Below are positions 25,601 through 36,875 of a stretch of 64,000 nucleotides of DNA, piece by piece (positions within the stretch are counted from its first letter, which is position 1; each line of letters starts with the position of its first letter). Source of the stretch: Sisyra terminalis. Lineage: Eukaryota; Arthropoda; Insecta; Neuroptera; Sisyridae. The notes under the pieces are model-generated. The model saw nothing but the letters and a program-made list of their open reading frames with translations, ran no database searches and was not told where the DNA came from. The stretch covers positions 8,370,001 to 8,434,000 of the forward strand of contig OY292274.1 of assembly GCA_958496175.1 (NCBI GenBank), read 5' to 3'. Both the position numbers and the translations under genes were made by a program.

Positions 25601-28600
25601 TACCCTAATTTCTTTTGACAATATGATAAATTTACATTAATTTTGCTACTTCGAACTTTTAAAAAACTCATCTTGACCCTAACCGCTTTTGCTACATTTT
25701 ACTGCATATATCTTATATATTGTACATTGTGATATTTCATAATATCCATTTTAATCATACCACCATCTTTATTCACTTTTCAAAAGATTATTTTGCCACC
25801 AGATCTCATAAATCAAGACTATTTGTACAACTAGTAGACGTTCTCATCTATTTTCCGTTTCTGGAAATCTCCAATTCTCGACACTTTCCATTAGTTTCGT
25901 CTCATACCCTGAAATCTACGATTCACTTCCATACTTCCTTCTTCCAATCCATTAAGATTTTTAATTCATATTTATTTTATTTTTCGCAATCCCTTGAAGG
26001 TTCATATATGCAAATCAACAAAAAACAATCGTGAAATATTTTCATCGTTTCATTGTTTTGACCAACAAATTTGAATGTGCGAATTAATTTTTAAAATTGG
26101 ATGGTTTTTTCAATGGCATGAATTAAAAAATTTAAACTCATTTTAATCGGAAAGCTTAAACGTTTAGTTTTTATCATAACATATTGGAAATATTTAAAAT
26201 TCTACAGCTCTTCACAAAACCTTGAAAGTTTTTTTGGTAACAAATTTTGTTAATGTTCTCCGAAATGGTATTTGAAGTATTGAATTCTCCTTTTCAAATA
26301 ATTTTTATTAAATTCTTTTGATTTTCATTTGCATATTATACTCAATATTTTTGCACATTTTTGGAACGTTTATGGAAGTACAATATTCATATTAGTTTTT
26401 ATTGTTTTTGTCATAAATTTAATTTTAATCAGTTAATTTATTATCAAAATATTTTATTTAAAAAGATAAAATAGTATAAACTTTTACTTAAACAAAAATC
26501 AATAGTTATATCAAAAAATTAATCATTTATGTAACCGCCGTTATTGTTAACGGTCTCCTCTACCTCTCATCATCGAATTTGGCGATATCATTCCGTCAAA
26601 AGGACCCTTTAAGGTCCTTTCATTGTCGAAGGTTATACGTCTCATATGGTTCGATAGGGAGCGGAAAAGATAGTAATCCGTCGGTGCAAGGTCCGAAAAA
26701 TACGACGGATGCAAAAACCCCATTGACGAAGTGAAATCATACTTCTTCACGACGACGCAATTTGGCGTTCCCATGTCCCCTTCAGCATTCGTAAGATTCT
26801 TCGGACCGACGGATTACCTTCGACATTGAAGAGAACCTTAGAAACTGGCTCAAAAATTTCTTTGATACTAGATCAAGCAATTTTTGGCGGAACGACATCA
26901 AGAAATTGGCTGAAAAGTCGGAATAGGCCGTAAACATCGACGATTACTTAAATGATAAATACTTTTAATTACTATTAGTTTTAGTTTAAATAAAAACCTT
27001 TGATAAGAATTAGAGATTCATAACCATATAAACCATACAAAGCTTTATGCACATATTCATAAAAAATTTTTTTTTTAAATTACAAACTTAGTCCAGTGTA
27101 ATCTTCTTATCGCATTTTTCTATTGTAAACTGAGAACTAGGTAGATATTTTCACAAAGGGCTTAATGAATTTTCATTATGCATTTTAAAGAGAAATATTC
27201 ACTTTGCGTTTTTCACATAAAGGACATTTCACGTGAAGCGGACAACGAAAAAAAGTGATGTTCGGAAATTTGTTCACATTTGGCACAACTGTACTTCTAG
27301 TAAGAATGAATGTGGATACAAAATATTTTTTTCGAATGATGATTATTTGCCAAGTTATACGCTTCTAAACAATTGTCGTTTTTAAATTCGTATTATGTGA
27401 ATTTTTTTTCCAATTAAACAGTTTTTTTTTAAATATTAAATATGGCTGTTTAAATAGAAAATTAACTGTTCTTTCTAAATAAAAAATAAAACTGGACACT
27501 TTTATTTATTTTAATATACAAAACCGGAAGTAAACCTTTCAACTTAGAATTTTAGTAACTTTGACCATTTTGATTTTTGATTTTTTTATTTCAAAATATA
27601 GCCTAAAGTACATTTATAATACACCAAAAGTTTTATAATAGGATCTGCAATACTTTAGGAGATAGATGCATTAGAGTACACACGTGTCGTACTGAGGGTC
27701 ACCCGATTAGAATTTATCGCGAGGACCCGATGAGGACATTGTCAGGTTGACCTGATAACCTGATAAGGTCGAAGTCAAGTATACCTCATCAGGACCAGAT
27801 AAGGATGTAACGCAGATGACCTATGAGGTTCTTATTAGGGTTACCTAGTATGGTCCTGATCAGAATTACCTTATACAATCCTGATCTGGATTTCCTTAGA
27901 TGGTCCTGATCTGGATAACATTGTTGTATGGTATTGATCAGGATTGCCCCACGTGGACCTGATCAGGATTTCCTTACAAAATTCTGATTCAAATTCTCTC
28001 ACTTGGACCTTATCAGGGTTACCTAACATTAACTTTATCTGGATTGCCTCTCAGGATCCCAATCAGGATTGCCTCATGAGGTCCTTAACATAGTTACCTC
28101 ATTAGTTATAACTATTAAAAATAAAATTATTCTAAATTAGATAATTATTCTAAATTATTCTAAAACAAGATTTGAACCCACGTCTTTTACTTATTGTGAG
28201 TATAAGAATGTCAGATACATAAGCGAATGCGCTTGAACGTATTATTCTTAAACAAATATTTAGCTTTTTATATAATTAATTAGACACTTTCTACTTGCGC
28301 GAGTTATTTTTATTTATTTATTCTAATTTATCTCCAGAATGGTTGAACCGATTTTAATAGGATAACAGAGCACATGCGTATATTCTGCACGCACGGACGG
28401 CAAGATAGTCAATTTATATATAAGAATATTTTAATAAATTCTATATTAGATAAGGCCAGCCTGAGGTGTTCCTCACATAATCCTGATTAGGAAAACCTGA
28501 TAGGAAATTGTTTTTTTTTAATAATATCATCCTGAATAGTTCCTTATAGGTGCCTGATCAGGATAACCTGAGAAAAAAGTGGAATTTTTTCAATAATGCC

Positions 28601-31600
28601 AGCCTGAAAAATTCCTTACAGGGACCTGATCAATATAACCCGATAGAGAATGATTTTGTATTTAATTAGGTCAGCCTGAAATGGTCCTCATATGAGCCTT
28701 ATCAGGATGTCCCGATGAGAAATCGAATATTCTCAGTAATGCCATCCTGAGATGATCCTTATATGAACCTGATTAGGATAACCTGATGAAAAATAGTGTT
28801 TTTTTCAATAATGCAATCCTGAAAATTTCCTTATATGGGCCTGATCATGATTACCGAATAGAATATTATTTTTTGTTCAATAAGGTCAGCCTGAAAGAAT
28901 CCTGATATGAGCCTGGTGAGGATAACCTGATGGGTATTTGATTATTTTTCAATGACGTTTTCCTGATGCTATCCTAATGTGGAAGTTGCATAGAAAACCC
29001 GAGAACAAATAATTTTGTTTTTAATAAGGCGATCCCCTCAAATTCCTCATCAGGATAACCTGATGAGAAAAAAATTTCTGTTTTAATCAAGCTATCCCGA
29101 TGCCATCCTCATGTGGCCCTCGTCAGGTTAGTACTAATGAGGAAACCCTTGTTTTAACCTGATAAGGTCCATATAATACTTCAATGCTAATCAGGAAAAA
29201 ATTCTAGTCGGGCAACTGGTTTACGCGATGGAACACTAAAACGCTGCAATAATTATATATACTATCCTACTTAAGCGTATTTAATGCTCTAACAACGTTG
29301 TGGATTTATTATTATTCAAATTAAAATAGTAATTTTTGAAAAAAGTTTTAGTAGGAAACAGTAGTTAAAAAAAAATCGTGATAAGTAATAAAATCGTATG
29401 GTAGCCAAATAGGTTAAATGACTAGAGTGTGAACGTGGTTCATAAACCCCATGTTTAACTTAACCTTTCATTTCCCCTCAATTTTCCAAGTGATCGTACC
29501 CCTTCCACCCCTTCCATAAATATTGCAGCGTTTTAGTGTTATATCGCGTAAACCAGTTGACCCTCAGTACGACACGTAAGTACTTTAATTCCTGTATCTC
29601 CTAAACTATTGCAGATCCCATTATGAAACTTCTGATGTATCATAAATGTACTTTAGGCTATATTTTTAAATAAAAAATCAAAAAAGATCGAAGTTACTAA
29701 AATTCGGATTTGACAAGTTTACTTCCGGTTTTTTATATTAAAAAAAATGTAATTATTCAGTTTTTTTTTTTTTTTTTTTTTAGATAGAACAGTTAATTTT
29801 CTATTTAAACCGCCATATTTAATTTTTCAAAAAAAATTTTTTTCAAAAACTACGAATTTCAAAAACGACAATTCCTTAGAAGCGTATAACTTGGCAAATA
29901 ATCATCATTCGAAAAAATATTTTGTATCCACAATCATACTTACAAGAAGTACAATTATGCCAAATATGAACAAATTTCAGAACATCACTTTTTTTTCGTT
30001 ATCCGCTTCACGTGAATAGCCCCATAATTCATTTAAATGATCTTTTCTTTTGGCTCATTGAGTAGGTTTGCATACGTATAATACTACGTTTGTACGTAGT
30101 ATTATGTACGTTTAGGGTTGTTCATTATAGGTAACTACCTCTCTTCGTATGAACCTCGTTAGCTTGATATTCAAAAATTGACTTTTAATGAGCTTTATAT
30201 ATTTATATTCCCTTTGAACATATTACTGTTAAGTATACTTAATTCATCTGACAAACCTTAATCCTTCCACTCAATTTGCATACTAGTAGCGAACCTTTGT
30301 TCAAATACGTACTCCTTTTGTAAAAAAGTTGTACTCTTTTTTACCTGAAGTAATTCTCTTTAAGATTGTTTCAAAATTTGTAACATGTTGAACATAAAGA
30401 CGAAGTAAAATTGCCAAAAAGAAATGAAAAAAAATTGAATTTCGATGTTTTAGTTTACGAATTATAATTGTTAGAAATGTAGAGTAAAAAAATTGGATTA
30501 GGAAGATTAGGAATTAATTCGGTTTTGCAACTCGAAAAATATTATAAATCAAAAAGGATTATAGGTTTACGGAATTTTAACATTCAAAAAAGGGGTCTAG
30601 CAGGATCCACATGGCAAGTTGACCCCAAATAAGAACCTATATCTGTACTTATTTTAAAATATCGGCTTGATATATGAACACATTTTATATACTTTTCGCG
30701 ACCAAATTCCTCTTTGCCCTCGAGATATCGGCAAAAATGTCTTCCCGCCTGGCTATTTTTCAAAATTTTATATCTCAAAAACTAATTAAGCTAGTTAAGT
30801 GAAACCAATGTGTGGCTTTAGATAATTTTACAGAATATATCATATATTTTTTTGAAATTTTTTGAAAGGAAATTATACAAAAAAACCCAAAAAAACAAAT
30901 GAAATAACTTTTTTTATGTGTTCTCTGATAATGACAATCACGAAAAAAATATATTTTATGCTTCCACATGAGCACTATAACTCATAAAAATTGCGTGAAA
31001 AATTAGTTTGTGCAACACCTTGAAAAAAATTAAATATGATTTACGCCTAATAGTATACCTCGGTTTTATTTTCGAAGTGTTATAGTGTCACCAACTATTT
31101 TTTCACAAAACTTCAATAAAAAATAGGCCATATATAGGAGCAAAACATATATTATTTTCATAATTGTAAGTCTAAAGAAACATAAAAAAATTAAAGATTG
31201 CAACAGTATTTTCCGTTATTCCTGTGATTCTCCAATAGAAACTTTACAGTGGGATATTGTTCTCATGCAACCGCTTTTATTTGTTATTTTTCATATGAAC
31301 AATAATTATCTAGAATTCTGCGTACTACGAGATACTAACTAAATTATTTTATGTTCATTATATTCCAGTTGTAATAAATTATAACAGTTAGGATATTTTT
31401 TTTTATTGTCGTTGTAATTAAAATTGAACACTAGTTGTTTTTTTTTTCTATTGGGATCAATAATTTTGATCTTGAAAGTAATCATCTTAAGAGTAAATAT
31501 AGAAAAACAAAAAAAAATAATAAAATATTTTTTTGTGTTTCCTTAGACTTACAATTATGAAAATAATATTTGTTTTGCTCCTATATGTGGTTTATTTTTT

Positions 31601-32765
31601 ATTGAAGTTTTGTGATAAAAAAGTTGGTGAAACACTTTGAAAAAAAAATAAAATCGAGGTATACTATTGGGCGTAAATCACATTTAATTTTTTTTCAAAG
31701 TGTTGAACCAACTTTTTTTTCACGCAATTTTTATGAGTTATAGTGCTCATGTAGAAGCATAAAATATATTTTTTTCGTGATTGTCATTTTCAGAGAACAC
31801 ATAAAAAAATATTTCATTTGTTTTTTGAATTTTTTTGTATAATTTTTTTCCTAAAAATTTCAAAAAAAATTATGATGTACTCTGTAAAATAATCTAAAGC
31901 CTCGCATTGGTTATATTTTTCTAGCATTATTAGTGTTTGAGATATATAACTTTGAATAATAGCCATGTGGGGGGGGGGAATTTTTGCCCATATCTCAAGG
32001 TCAAAGAGGAATTTGGTCGCGAAAAGTATATAAAATGTGCTTGTATATCAAGGCGACATTTTAACATAAGTTTCGACATAGGTTCCTATTTGGGGGCCAA
32101 CTCGCCATTTGGATCTTGCTAGACCCTTTAGAGTAAACTCTCACATATATTATTAACTATAATAAGATATACTGGTGAAAATTAAAGTACTCTTGTATAG
32201 TATTTGTATATTTTTTATGCTTTTAGATAGTGTGCGGAATTTCAAGTGTGGTAATGGGTGCTGTAGCTTGCATTGAAGAACGTGGTCGTTTCCATTTAAG
32301 CATTGCCATTCCAACGGGAGCTCTTACAATTTTGGCGGCCGGTTTTAGTATATTTTGCAGTCGTGGATTTGGAGGATATCGTCCACGACCATTTCAAAAC
32401 GAAATATATGACTCTGCGTCTGGATTAGAACTGCACTACTTGTCGTTGATTAGAATTGTAGGTCCTCCAGCCGTCGCTATTCCAACACTTCTCTTCTGGA
32501 CAGCTGCATGTTCCTGTCATGTGGCCCTACTAATTTTAATTTACAAGTAAGGATAAACATTAAAGACAAGAACTTAATATAATTTACTTTTATCGTTTTC
32601 AGTGTTTTTGCTTCGTCGTACCTAATAGTAAGTCCGTTCCAGGAAAGTGAAGAAATAAGTTTTACATTAGTAGCATTATCGATAATTTTTTTGATTTTAT
32701 CATTTTTAACAATGTTAGCGTTGATTTGTATTTTACGCATTGAATTTTTATACGACCCCGACTGA
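22502..32765 (+). CDS. Four-membrane-segment protein of unknown function, 3 exons (join)
   Basis: Joining 22502-22675, 32227-32546 and 32603-32765 gives 657 nt and 218 residues. The N-terminal 48 residues are polar and Ser/Asp-rich. Four hydrophobic segments follow, at about 50-74, 82-102, 136-163 and 185-209, with a Gly-Gly/Arg-rich loop (SRGFGGYRPRP) after the second and an acidic loop (ESEE) before the fourth. The C terminus ILRIEFLYDPD precedes TGA. Both ends are probably cytoplasmic, like tetraspan families such as MS4A or MARVEL proteins, but I do not recognise a specific family. The start was chosen as the first ATG after the intron acceptor; no earlier in-frame ATG lies in that exon. 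See the separate entry on the open frame beyond the TGA. Confidence 0.85.
23769..23907. repeat. Hairpin mini-element carrying hammerhead copy 2
   Basis: Perfect 37-bp inverted arms (start ATGGATAATAATATATATAA) enclose a 65-bp loop occupied almost wholly by the ribozyme motif. There is no coding sequence and no obvious target duplication. Confidence 0.85.
23812..23864 (+). ncRNA. Hammerhead ribozyme-like motif, copy 2 (GUC site, perfect stem I)
   Basis: CTGATGA (23821-23827) is followed by a 6-bp stem II GACAGT/ACTGTC with loop CAAAA, then GAAA (23846-23849), CGC and GTC (23853-23855). Stem I is a perfect 7-bp helix, TTATTAC with GTAATAA, flanking the core exactly as a type I hammerhead requires. 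Stem III is the self-complementary ACGCGT, so pairing between two molecules is possible. It lies in the loop of a perfect 37-bp inverted repeat (23769-23805/23871-23907) inside intron 1 of the tetraspan gene, on the transcribed strand. Confidence 0.85.
24069..24402. repeat. Short foldback element (TTAGGATGATTCAAA ends)
   Basis: Inverted ends TTAGGATGATTCAAAAAA and TTTTTTGAATCATCCTAA. Internally it has AATAACATGGGAAAA and ACGCTCTACATAAAAGGAC, versions of blocks found in two other foldback families here. Confidence 0.75.
24570..25590. repeat. Long-TIR element, AGGGTGTCCGTT family, copy 1
   Basis: Inverted arms of about 300 bp begin AGGGTGTCCGTT and contain ACAGCGGTCGCCCCCTG. The flanks share TTGTTTAC, consistent with an 8-9-bp target duplication. 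No transposase. Mutator-like by duplication size, by inference. Confidence 0.75.
26548..26966. pseudogene. Mariner transposase relic with its C terminus inverted
   Basis: The minus strand (26548-26790) reads LHPSYFSDLAPTDYYLFRSL and NHMRRITFDNER, the third catalytic Asp region of mariner. The plus strand next to it (26818-26966) reads FDIEENLRNWLKNFFDTRSS and FWRNDIKKLAEKSE-stop, the mariner C terminus. The two parts now face in opposite directions, so an internal inversion has occurred. No terminal repeats seen. Confidence 0.72.
27830..28105. repeat. Degenerate ~26-bp tandem repeat with CCTGATCAGG core
   Basis: About ten units of the form CCTGATCAGGATTGCCTCAT plus a few variable bases. The palindrome TGATCA recurs in most units. 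No coding potential. Confidence 0.75.
28120..28425 (-). mobile_element. Helitron D-type 5' fragment with tRNA-like module
   Basis: Minus-strand start TCTTATATATAAATTGACTA matches Helitron D. A decayed tRNA-like module (about 28155-28235) follows. The 3' end is not identifiable. It splits the two tandem-repeat blocks. Confidence 0.6.
28440..29210. repeat. ~70-80-bp tandem repeat sharing the CCTGATCAGGATAACC core
   Basis: Units begin GCCTGAA/TCCTGAA near 28451, 28530, 28605, 28675, 28746, 28817, 28888 and 28970. Each contains a CCTGATCAGGATAACCTGAT-like phrase and TTTTTCAATAATGCCA. The units are degenerate. Confidence 0.75.
30592..32131. repeat. Foldback element, family TCTAGCAGGATCC, copy 2 (complete)
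   Basis: Both ends are present: GGGTCTAGCAGGATCCACAT at the left and its complement at the right. Arms are about 500 bp with an AT-rich centre. The open frames inside (for example 30584-30778 minus and 31937-32122 plus) are the two arms read in opposite directions, not genes. Confidence 0.85.
32227..32546 (+). CDS. Tetraspan gene exon 2
   Basis: Acceptor GCTTTTAG, donor AA/GTAAGG, 320 nt, phase 0 in and phase 2 out. It encodes the rest of membrane segment 1, segment 2 and segment 3, with the loop SGLELHYLSL between segments 2 and 3 and a Pro-Pro pair entering segment 3. It begins fewer than 100 bp after a 1.5-kb foldback element. Confidence 0.88.
32603..32765 (+). CDS. Tetraspan gene exon 3 with TGA stop
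   Basis: Acceptor GTTTTCAG after a short 56-bp intron completes an Asn codon. The exon encodes the loop FQESEEIS and the fourth membrane segment (LVALSIIFLILSFLTMLALI), then stops at TGA followed directly by C. Confidence 0.85.
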
Positions 32766-32885
32766 CCTGATTTGCATTTGAGGGATGTTTCCGTCACGGG
32801 TATAAGTGGAGTTAGTATGGTTACGATGCCTTCTACGTCTTCATCAAAAAATAAACAGAAAATAATAAACTTGAATTCTCAATAA
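32766..32885 (+). other. In-frame open extension beyond the TGA (possible stop readthrough)
   Basis: The frame stays open for 39 codons after the TGA and ends at TAA. The encoded tail is PDLHLRDVSVTGISGVSMVT followed by a Ser/Lys-rich stretch. TGA followed by C is the leakiest stop context known in insects, where readthrough is common. The extension could also be ordinary 3' UTR open by chance, or the TGA could be a recent mutation or sequencing error in a longer gene. Confidence 0.45.
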
Positions 32886-34385
32886 CAGGAAAAATATATC
32901 AACAAAAAATTAAAATTTCTCCATTAATGTGTCTTTGTGCTTTTTAAAACTTATCGCTGAAAATCAAACGAACGAAAAGATTTACCTAGATACTTACGAC
33001 TAATTATATAAGATTAAGACATTTTTTATTTTTATTTTTATATATTTGAGATCTACATTGTTACATATTTGAAACTAAGGCTCTAGTCAAGTTAACAAAT
33101 ATTAAAAAAATAAACAAATTTGTTCATTATTATAGTTTGATTTTGATGAAAATATAATCTTAAGGCTTGGAGAAGTAATCTGTATTATAAAATCAAAGAT
33201 TATAAGAATTAACTTCTATAATATTTTCAAATAATAGATTTGATTACACTTACATTTGTTTTTTTTTTTTTAAATTAATTAAGAAAAATGAATCTATGAT
33301 ATTTTTAAACTGTAATCAGCTTTACAAAGCCAAAATTAATCAGCCGAATATTAACTATTCTAAAATTAAATTATGAAAATGAACGTAAAGTTAGGTGCTT
33401 ACTATCCAAGAAAAACATTTGAATAATGATTTTCCAAATCTAATTTGATTCGACAAAACTTTGGAAAATGTCAAATTTATTTTTAGATATGAAAAATCAA
33501 ATGCTCTACAAAATATTTCTTTCAATTTCTAATCTAGTCAATGGAAAATTTGAATTTCATCTAAAAATATTACAAACATTACATTCTCGGGAATTGTTTC
33601 CAGATGTTGTAATTTACTGATGTATTTTTTTAATTTTAACAACTTCTTTCAAATTGAATTTGATTTTTTTTCTTGTAATAAAATTGTTAACTAATTTAAA
33701 GTATGTGTACTCGAACATGTTAAAGTATATATTTAATTCTACTCTATCGTATGTACGATAACTAAAGTAATCAAGTTAAAGAAACGGAAAAGAAGAAACT
33801 TTTTTTTAAATGGTATATAAATATTTTAATTTTTTCTGACCCAAATAGTTTGGCTACGATAGAAATTGGTAACGAAACAGAAACATTTACCCAATTTCTA
33901 ATGTTCTTTGTATAATCAATTTATACAAAGCCTAGAAATTATTTTTTTGGGAAATTGCCAAGCAAGTTGTCGTTTAAATTAAAATTAAACGAAACTGCTC
34001 ATTGCATTGACGCAAAATATAAACTATTTGACGTTGAACTGAATTAATAAATACGAAATGGTTTTCGATGCAATAAATCATTGCATTTTCGCATGCATTT
34101 CTGTCGATTTTTCGATGAATGCAACAGGGTATATCGCGCTGATGAGGGCAAAGAAGATGGAATCAATCCTAGACTGGAATAAGTTGATTCGGCTTGTTGA
34201 ATTTTTCTCATAACTATAACAACATAGTGAAACCATAATAATTATTTTTACGGGCGTCAAATGAAGTATTCTGGTACGTTTTTGTTTAGCCCAAAACTTT
34301 CTTTGAACAACATTGAAAAAATATACATATTTCAATAGCACTTCACCACTTTCCTAAAGTTTTTCAATAAAATTTTATTATTTAT
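32886..34385. other. 3' flank of the tetraspan gene
   Basis: Probable 3' UTR and intergenic sequence; AATAAA-type signals occur at about 32850 and 33107. An 87-codon minus-strand frame at 34078-34341 has no supporting motif or splice context. Confidence 0.5.
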
Positions 34386-35120
34386 ATCTTAACCAGTGGC
34401 GTAGCTACCGAGGGGCTAGGCGGGGCAGTGCCCCGGAGCCCTTAAGCTCTGGGGGCCCTCGAATCCTTACCAGAAATCTCGATCGAACTGAACTTTTGGA
34501 AATTCAGTTGGAAGTTCACCAATTATGTAACGAAATAATGAGCAAATATTGAGTGCTAGAATGCGACCTAACAGAAGTATTTACAGCAATGTTATTATTC
34601 TTTACAATTCCTGTCACTTCTGCAGCAACTGAAAGGTCATATACCAAATCAAAAATAATAAAAAAATATTAAAGAAATAATATGGGCCAAACTCAACTCT
34701 GATATTTATCGCTAATAGCAATTGAAAACGAAACCGCATCAAGCCTGGATTTAAACGAAGTCATTGATACTTTTGCGAAAACTAAAGCTAGAAAATTTTT
34801 TTTTAAATATAATTGTTATTTAGTCAGTTGGTAGGCCCGATCTTTATATAATAAACCCTTGAATCTTCTCTATTTCGTTTTATTATCCAAACCTACACCA
34901 AGTATTAATTGTAATTTATGTTGTTACTGTTTAATATTTTTATTACCAGCGCTGCAGTGCAAAAAAAGAGCTTAAGTATTAAGTAAGAGCTTAGCATTTT
35001 GAAAGTATTTGTATATTTCATATTTTTATTTGATAAAACCTTATCAGTTTACATAGCAGTGGGGCTTTTTTTAATTTGTCCCAGGGCCCTTGCTTACCTA
35101 GCTACGCCACTGATCTTAAC
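34386..35120 (+). mobile_element. hAT relic with perfect 8-bp target duplication
   Basis: The element is 34394-35112 with ends CAGTGGCGTAGCTA and TAGCTACGCCACTG, flanked by ATCTTAAC (34386-34393 and 35113-35120). Inside, in broken frames, are FFTIPVTSAATERSYTKSK and SLIAIENETASSLD, the hAT C-terminal dimerisation region of the ZMYM1/ZNF862-like type. It has no catalytic domain. Confidence 0.88.
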
Positions 35121-35663
35121 CACTACTTATATCCATGATTTTTATTGCTCAATGATAAATGCATTCAAAAGAAATAGTACAAACATGAATGAAACTTATT
35201 AATATAGATTGAATTATATTTATGTCCGAAATTTTAAAACTTGTATGTATTCTGTTTCAAGCATTTGAAAAGAGTTTGTTATATAATAAAGCAGAACGAA
35301 TGTTTGCGTAATTCTTATAATTCAATCAATATAGTTTCGTTCTGTCCATATCTTGTATAAAAATATTAATCAATAAAAACTACATTCCTACAAGATTCCA
35401 TCTAATATTCAATCTTTACTTTCTCGAGTAATTAAAAAAGTACTAAATTATTATATCAATGTATTCGACGGAAAAAATGATGACAGGCACTATTTTACCA
35501 CAAATTTTAGTTCCGTTTCGATTTTTCCACAAAAACTAAATTGCTTATTGGCTTTATTTACAATAAAATGCAATGATTACCATCAGTAAAGTTTATTAAC
35601 AATTTATTTGAGATTGATCATAAAATTGATTTCGTTTTGGTTTTTAGAAAAAAAAATAAACTC
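35121..35663. other. AT-rich intergenic sequence
   Basis: Nothing recognisable. Confidence 0.5.
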
Positions 35664-36673
35664 AAAGGGTCTAGCAGGATCCACATGGCGAGTTGGCCCC
35701 CAAATAGGAACCTATGTCGAAACTTATGTTAAAATATCGGCTTGATATACAAACACATTTTATATACTTTTCGCGACCAAATTCCTCTTTGACCTTGAGA
35801 TATGGGCAAAAATGTCCCCCCGCATGACTATTTTTCAAAGGTATATATCTCAATAATAGAATTGAAACTAACGCGAGGCCTTAGATTATTTTACAGAGTA
35901 TATTACATATTTTTTTGAAATTTTTAGAAAATTCAGATACCGTCCATACTTATCCAGAATTAATTGGGGACGCATAATATTCCAGTTGTAATAAATTATA
36001 ACAGTTAGGATAATTTTTTTTATTCTCATTGTAATTAAAATTGAACACTAGCTGTTTTTTTTTCTATTGGGATCAATAATTTTGAACTTGAAGAGTAAAT
36101 ATAGAAAAACAAAAAAAAAAATAATAAAATATTTTTTTTGTGTTTCCTTAGACTTACAATTATGAAAATAATATTTGTTTTGCTCCTATATATGGTTTAT
36201 TTTTTATTGAAGTTTTGTGATAAAAAAGTTGGTGAAACACTTTGAAAAAAAAAATAAAATCGAGATATACTATTGGGCGTAAATCACATTTAATTTTTTT
36301 TCAAAGTGTTGAACCAACTTTTTTTTCACGCAATTTTTATGAGTTATAGTGCTCATGTAGAAGCATAAAATATATTTTTTTCGTGATTGTCATTTTCAGA
36401 GAACACATAAAAAAAATATTTCATTTGTTTTTTGAATTTTTTTGTATAATTTTTTTCCTAAAAATTTCAAAAAAAATTATGATGTACTCTGTAAAATAAT
36501 CTAAAGCCTCGCGGTGGTTTCACTTCTCTAGCTTAATTAGTTTTTGAGATATATAACTTTGAAAAATAGCCATGCGGGGGGATATTTTTGCCGATATCTC
36601 TATTTTAACTTAAGTTTCGACATAGGTTCCCATTTGGGGGTCCACCCGCCATGTGAATCCTGCTAGACCCTTT
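35664..36673. repeat. Foldback element, family TCTAGCAGGATCC, copy 3
   Basis: Starts AGGGTCTAGCAGGATCCACA and ends with its complement. Arms are shorter and the centre smaller than in copy 2. The 60-codon frame 35671-35853 is the arm itself. Confidence 0.82.
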
Positions 36674-36875
36674 TATCATAATTACACAAGATTTTATGGT
36701 AGGTATATCTCTTTATATCGATAATATGTGCTAGAAAGTAACAATTTTTACGTTATTCTATAATTATATGATAACCTTAGGTATATTTTATCAATTGAAA
36801 CGTACCAGAATACGTTTCATATTATTTTAAGAGAAAATATATCTTTCACATAATCAATTTACCATTGCCACTAAC

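Larger units (their letters stand above)
27221..30023. repeat. Large foldback element (TTTCACGTGAAGCGGACA ends), copy 1
   Basis: Inverted outer arms about 27221-27700 and 29215-30023 share GTGATGTTC, CGGAAGTAAAC and the phrase GTCGTACTGAGGGTCA. The centre holds two tandem-repeat blocks and a Helitron fragment. A copy without the repeats is at 44.8-46.4 kb. Confidence 0.8.
22676..32226 (+). other. Intron 1 of the tetraspan gene
   Basis: This 9.55-kb GT-AG intron holds a hammerhead hairpin (23.77-23.91 kb), five foldback or hairpin repeats and a mariner relic, annotated separately. The rest, including 25.6-26.5 kb with an uninformative 104-codon frame, shows nothing recognisable. Confidence 0.75.

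Noticed and set aside
28440..29210. Repeated CCTGATGAGAAA phrases in the minisatellite as hammerhead cores
   Set aside because: No stem II between CTGATGA and GAAA and no NUH/stem I arrangement; the resemblance comes from the repeat core.
27830..29210. CRISPR-like array
   Set aside because: Repeats are degenerate and units abut without unique spacers of constant size, in a eukaryotic intron.
30584..32122. Two 60-odd-codon frames with similar proteins in opposite orientation
   Set aside because: They are the same foldback arm read twice (also at 35671-35853), not a conserved small gene.
34078..34341. 87-codon minus-strand frame
   Set aside because: No recognisable domain, no splice context linking it to tau or to the unplaced exon, and composition typical of AT-rich noise.
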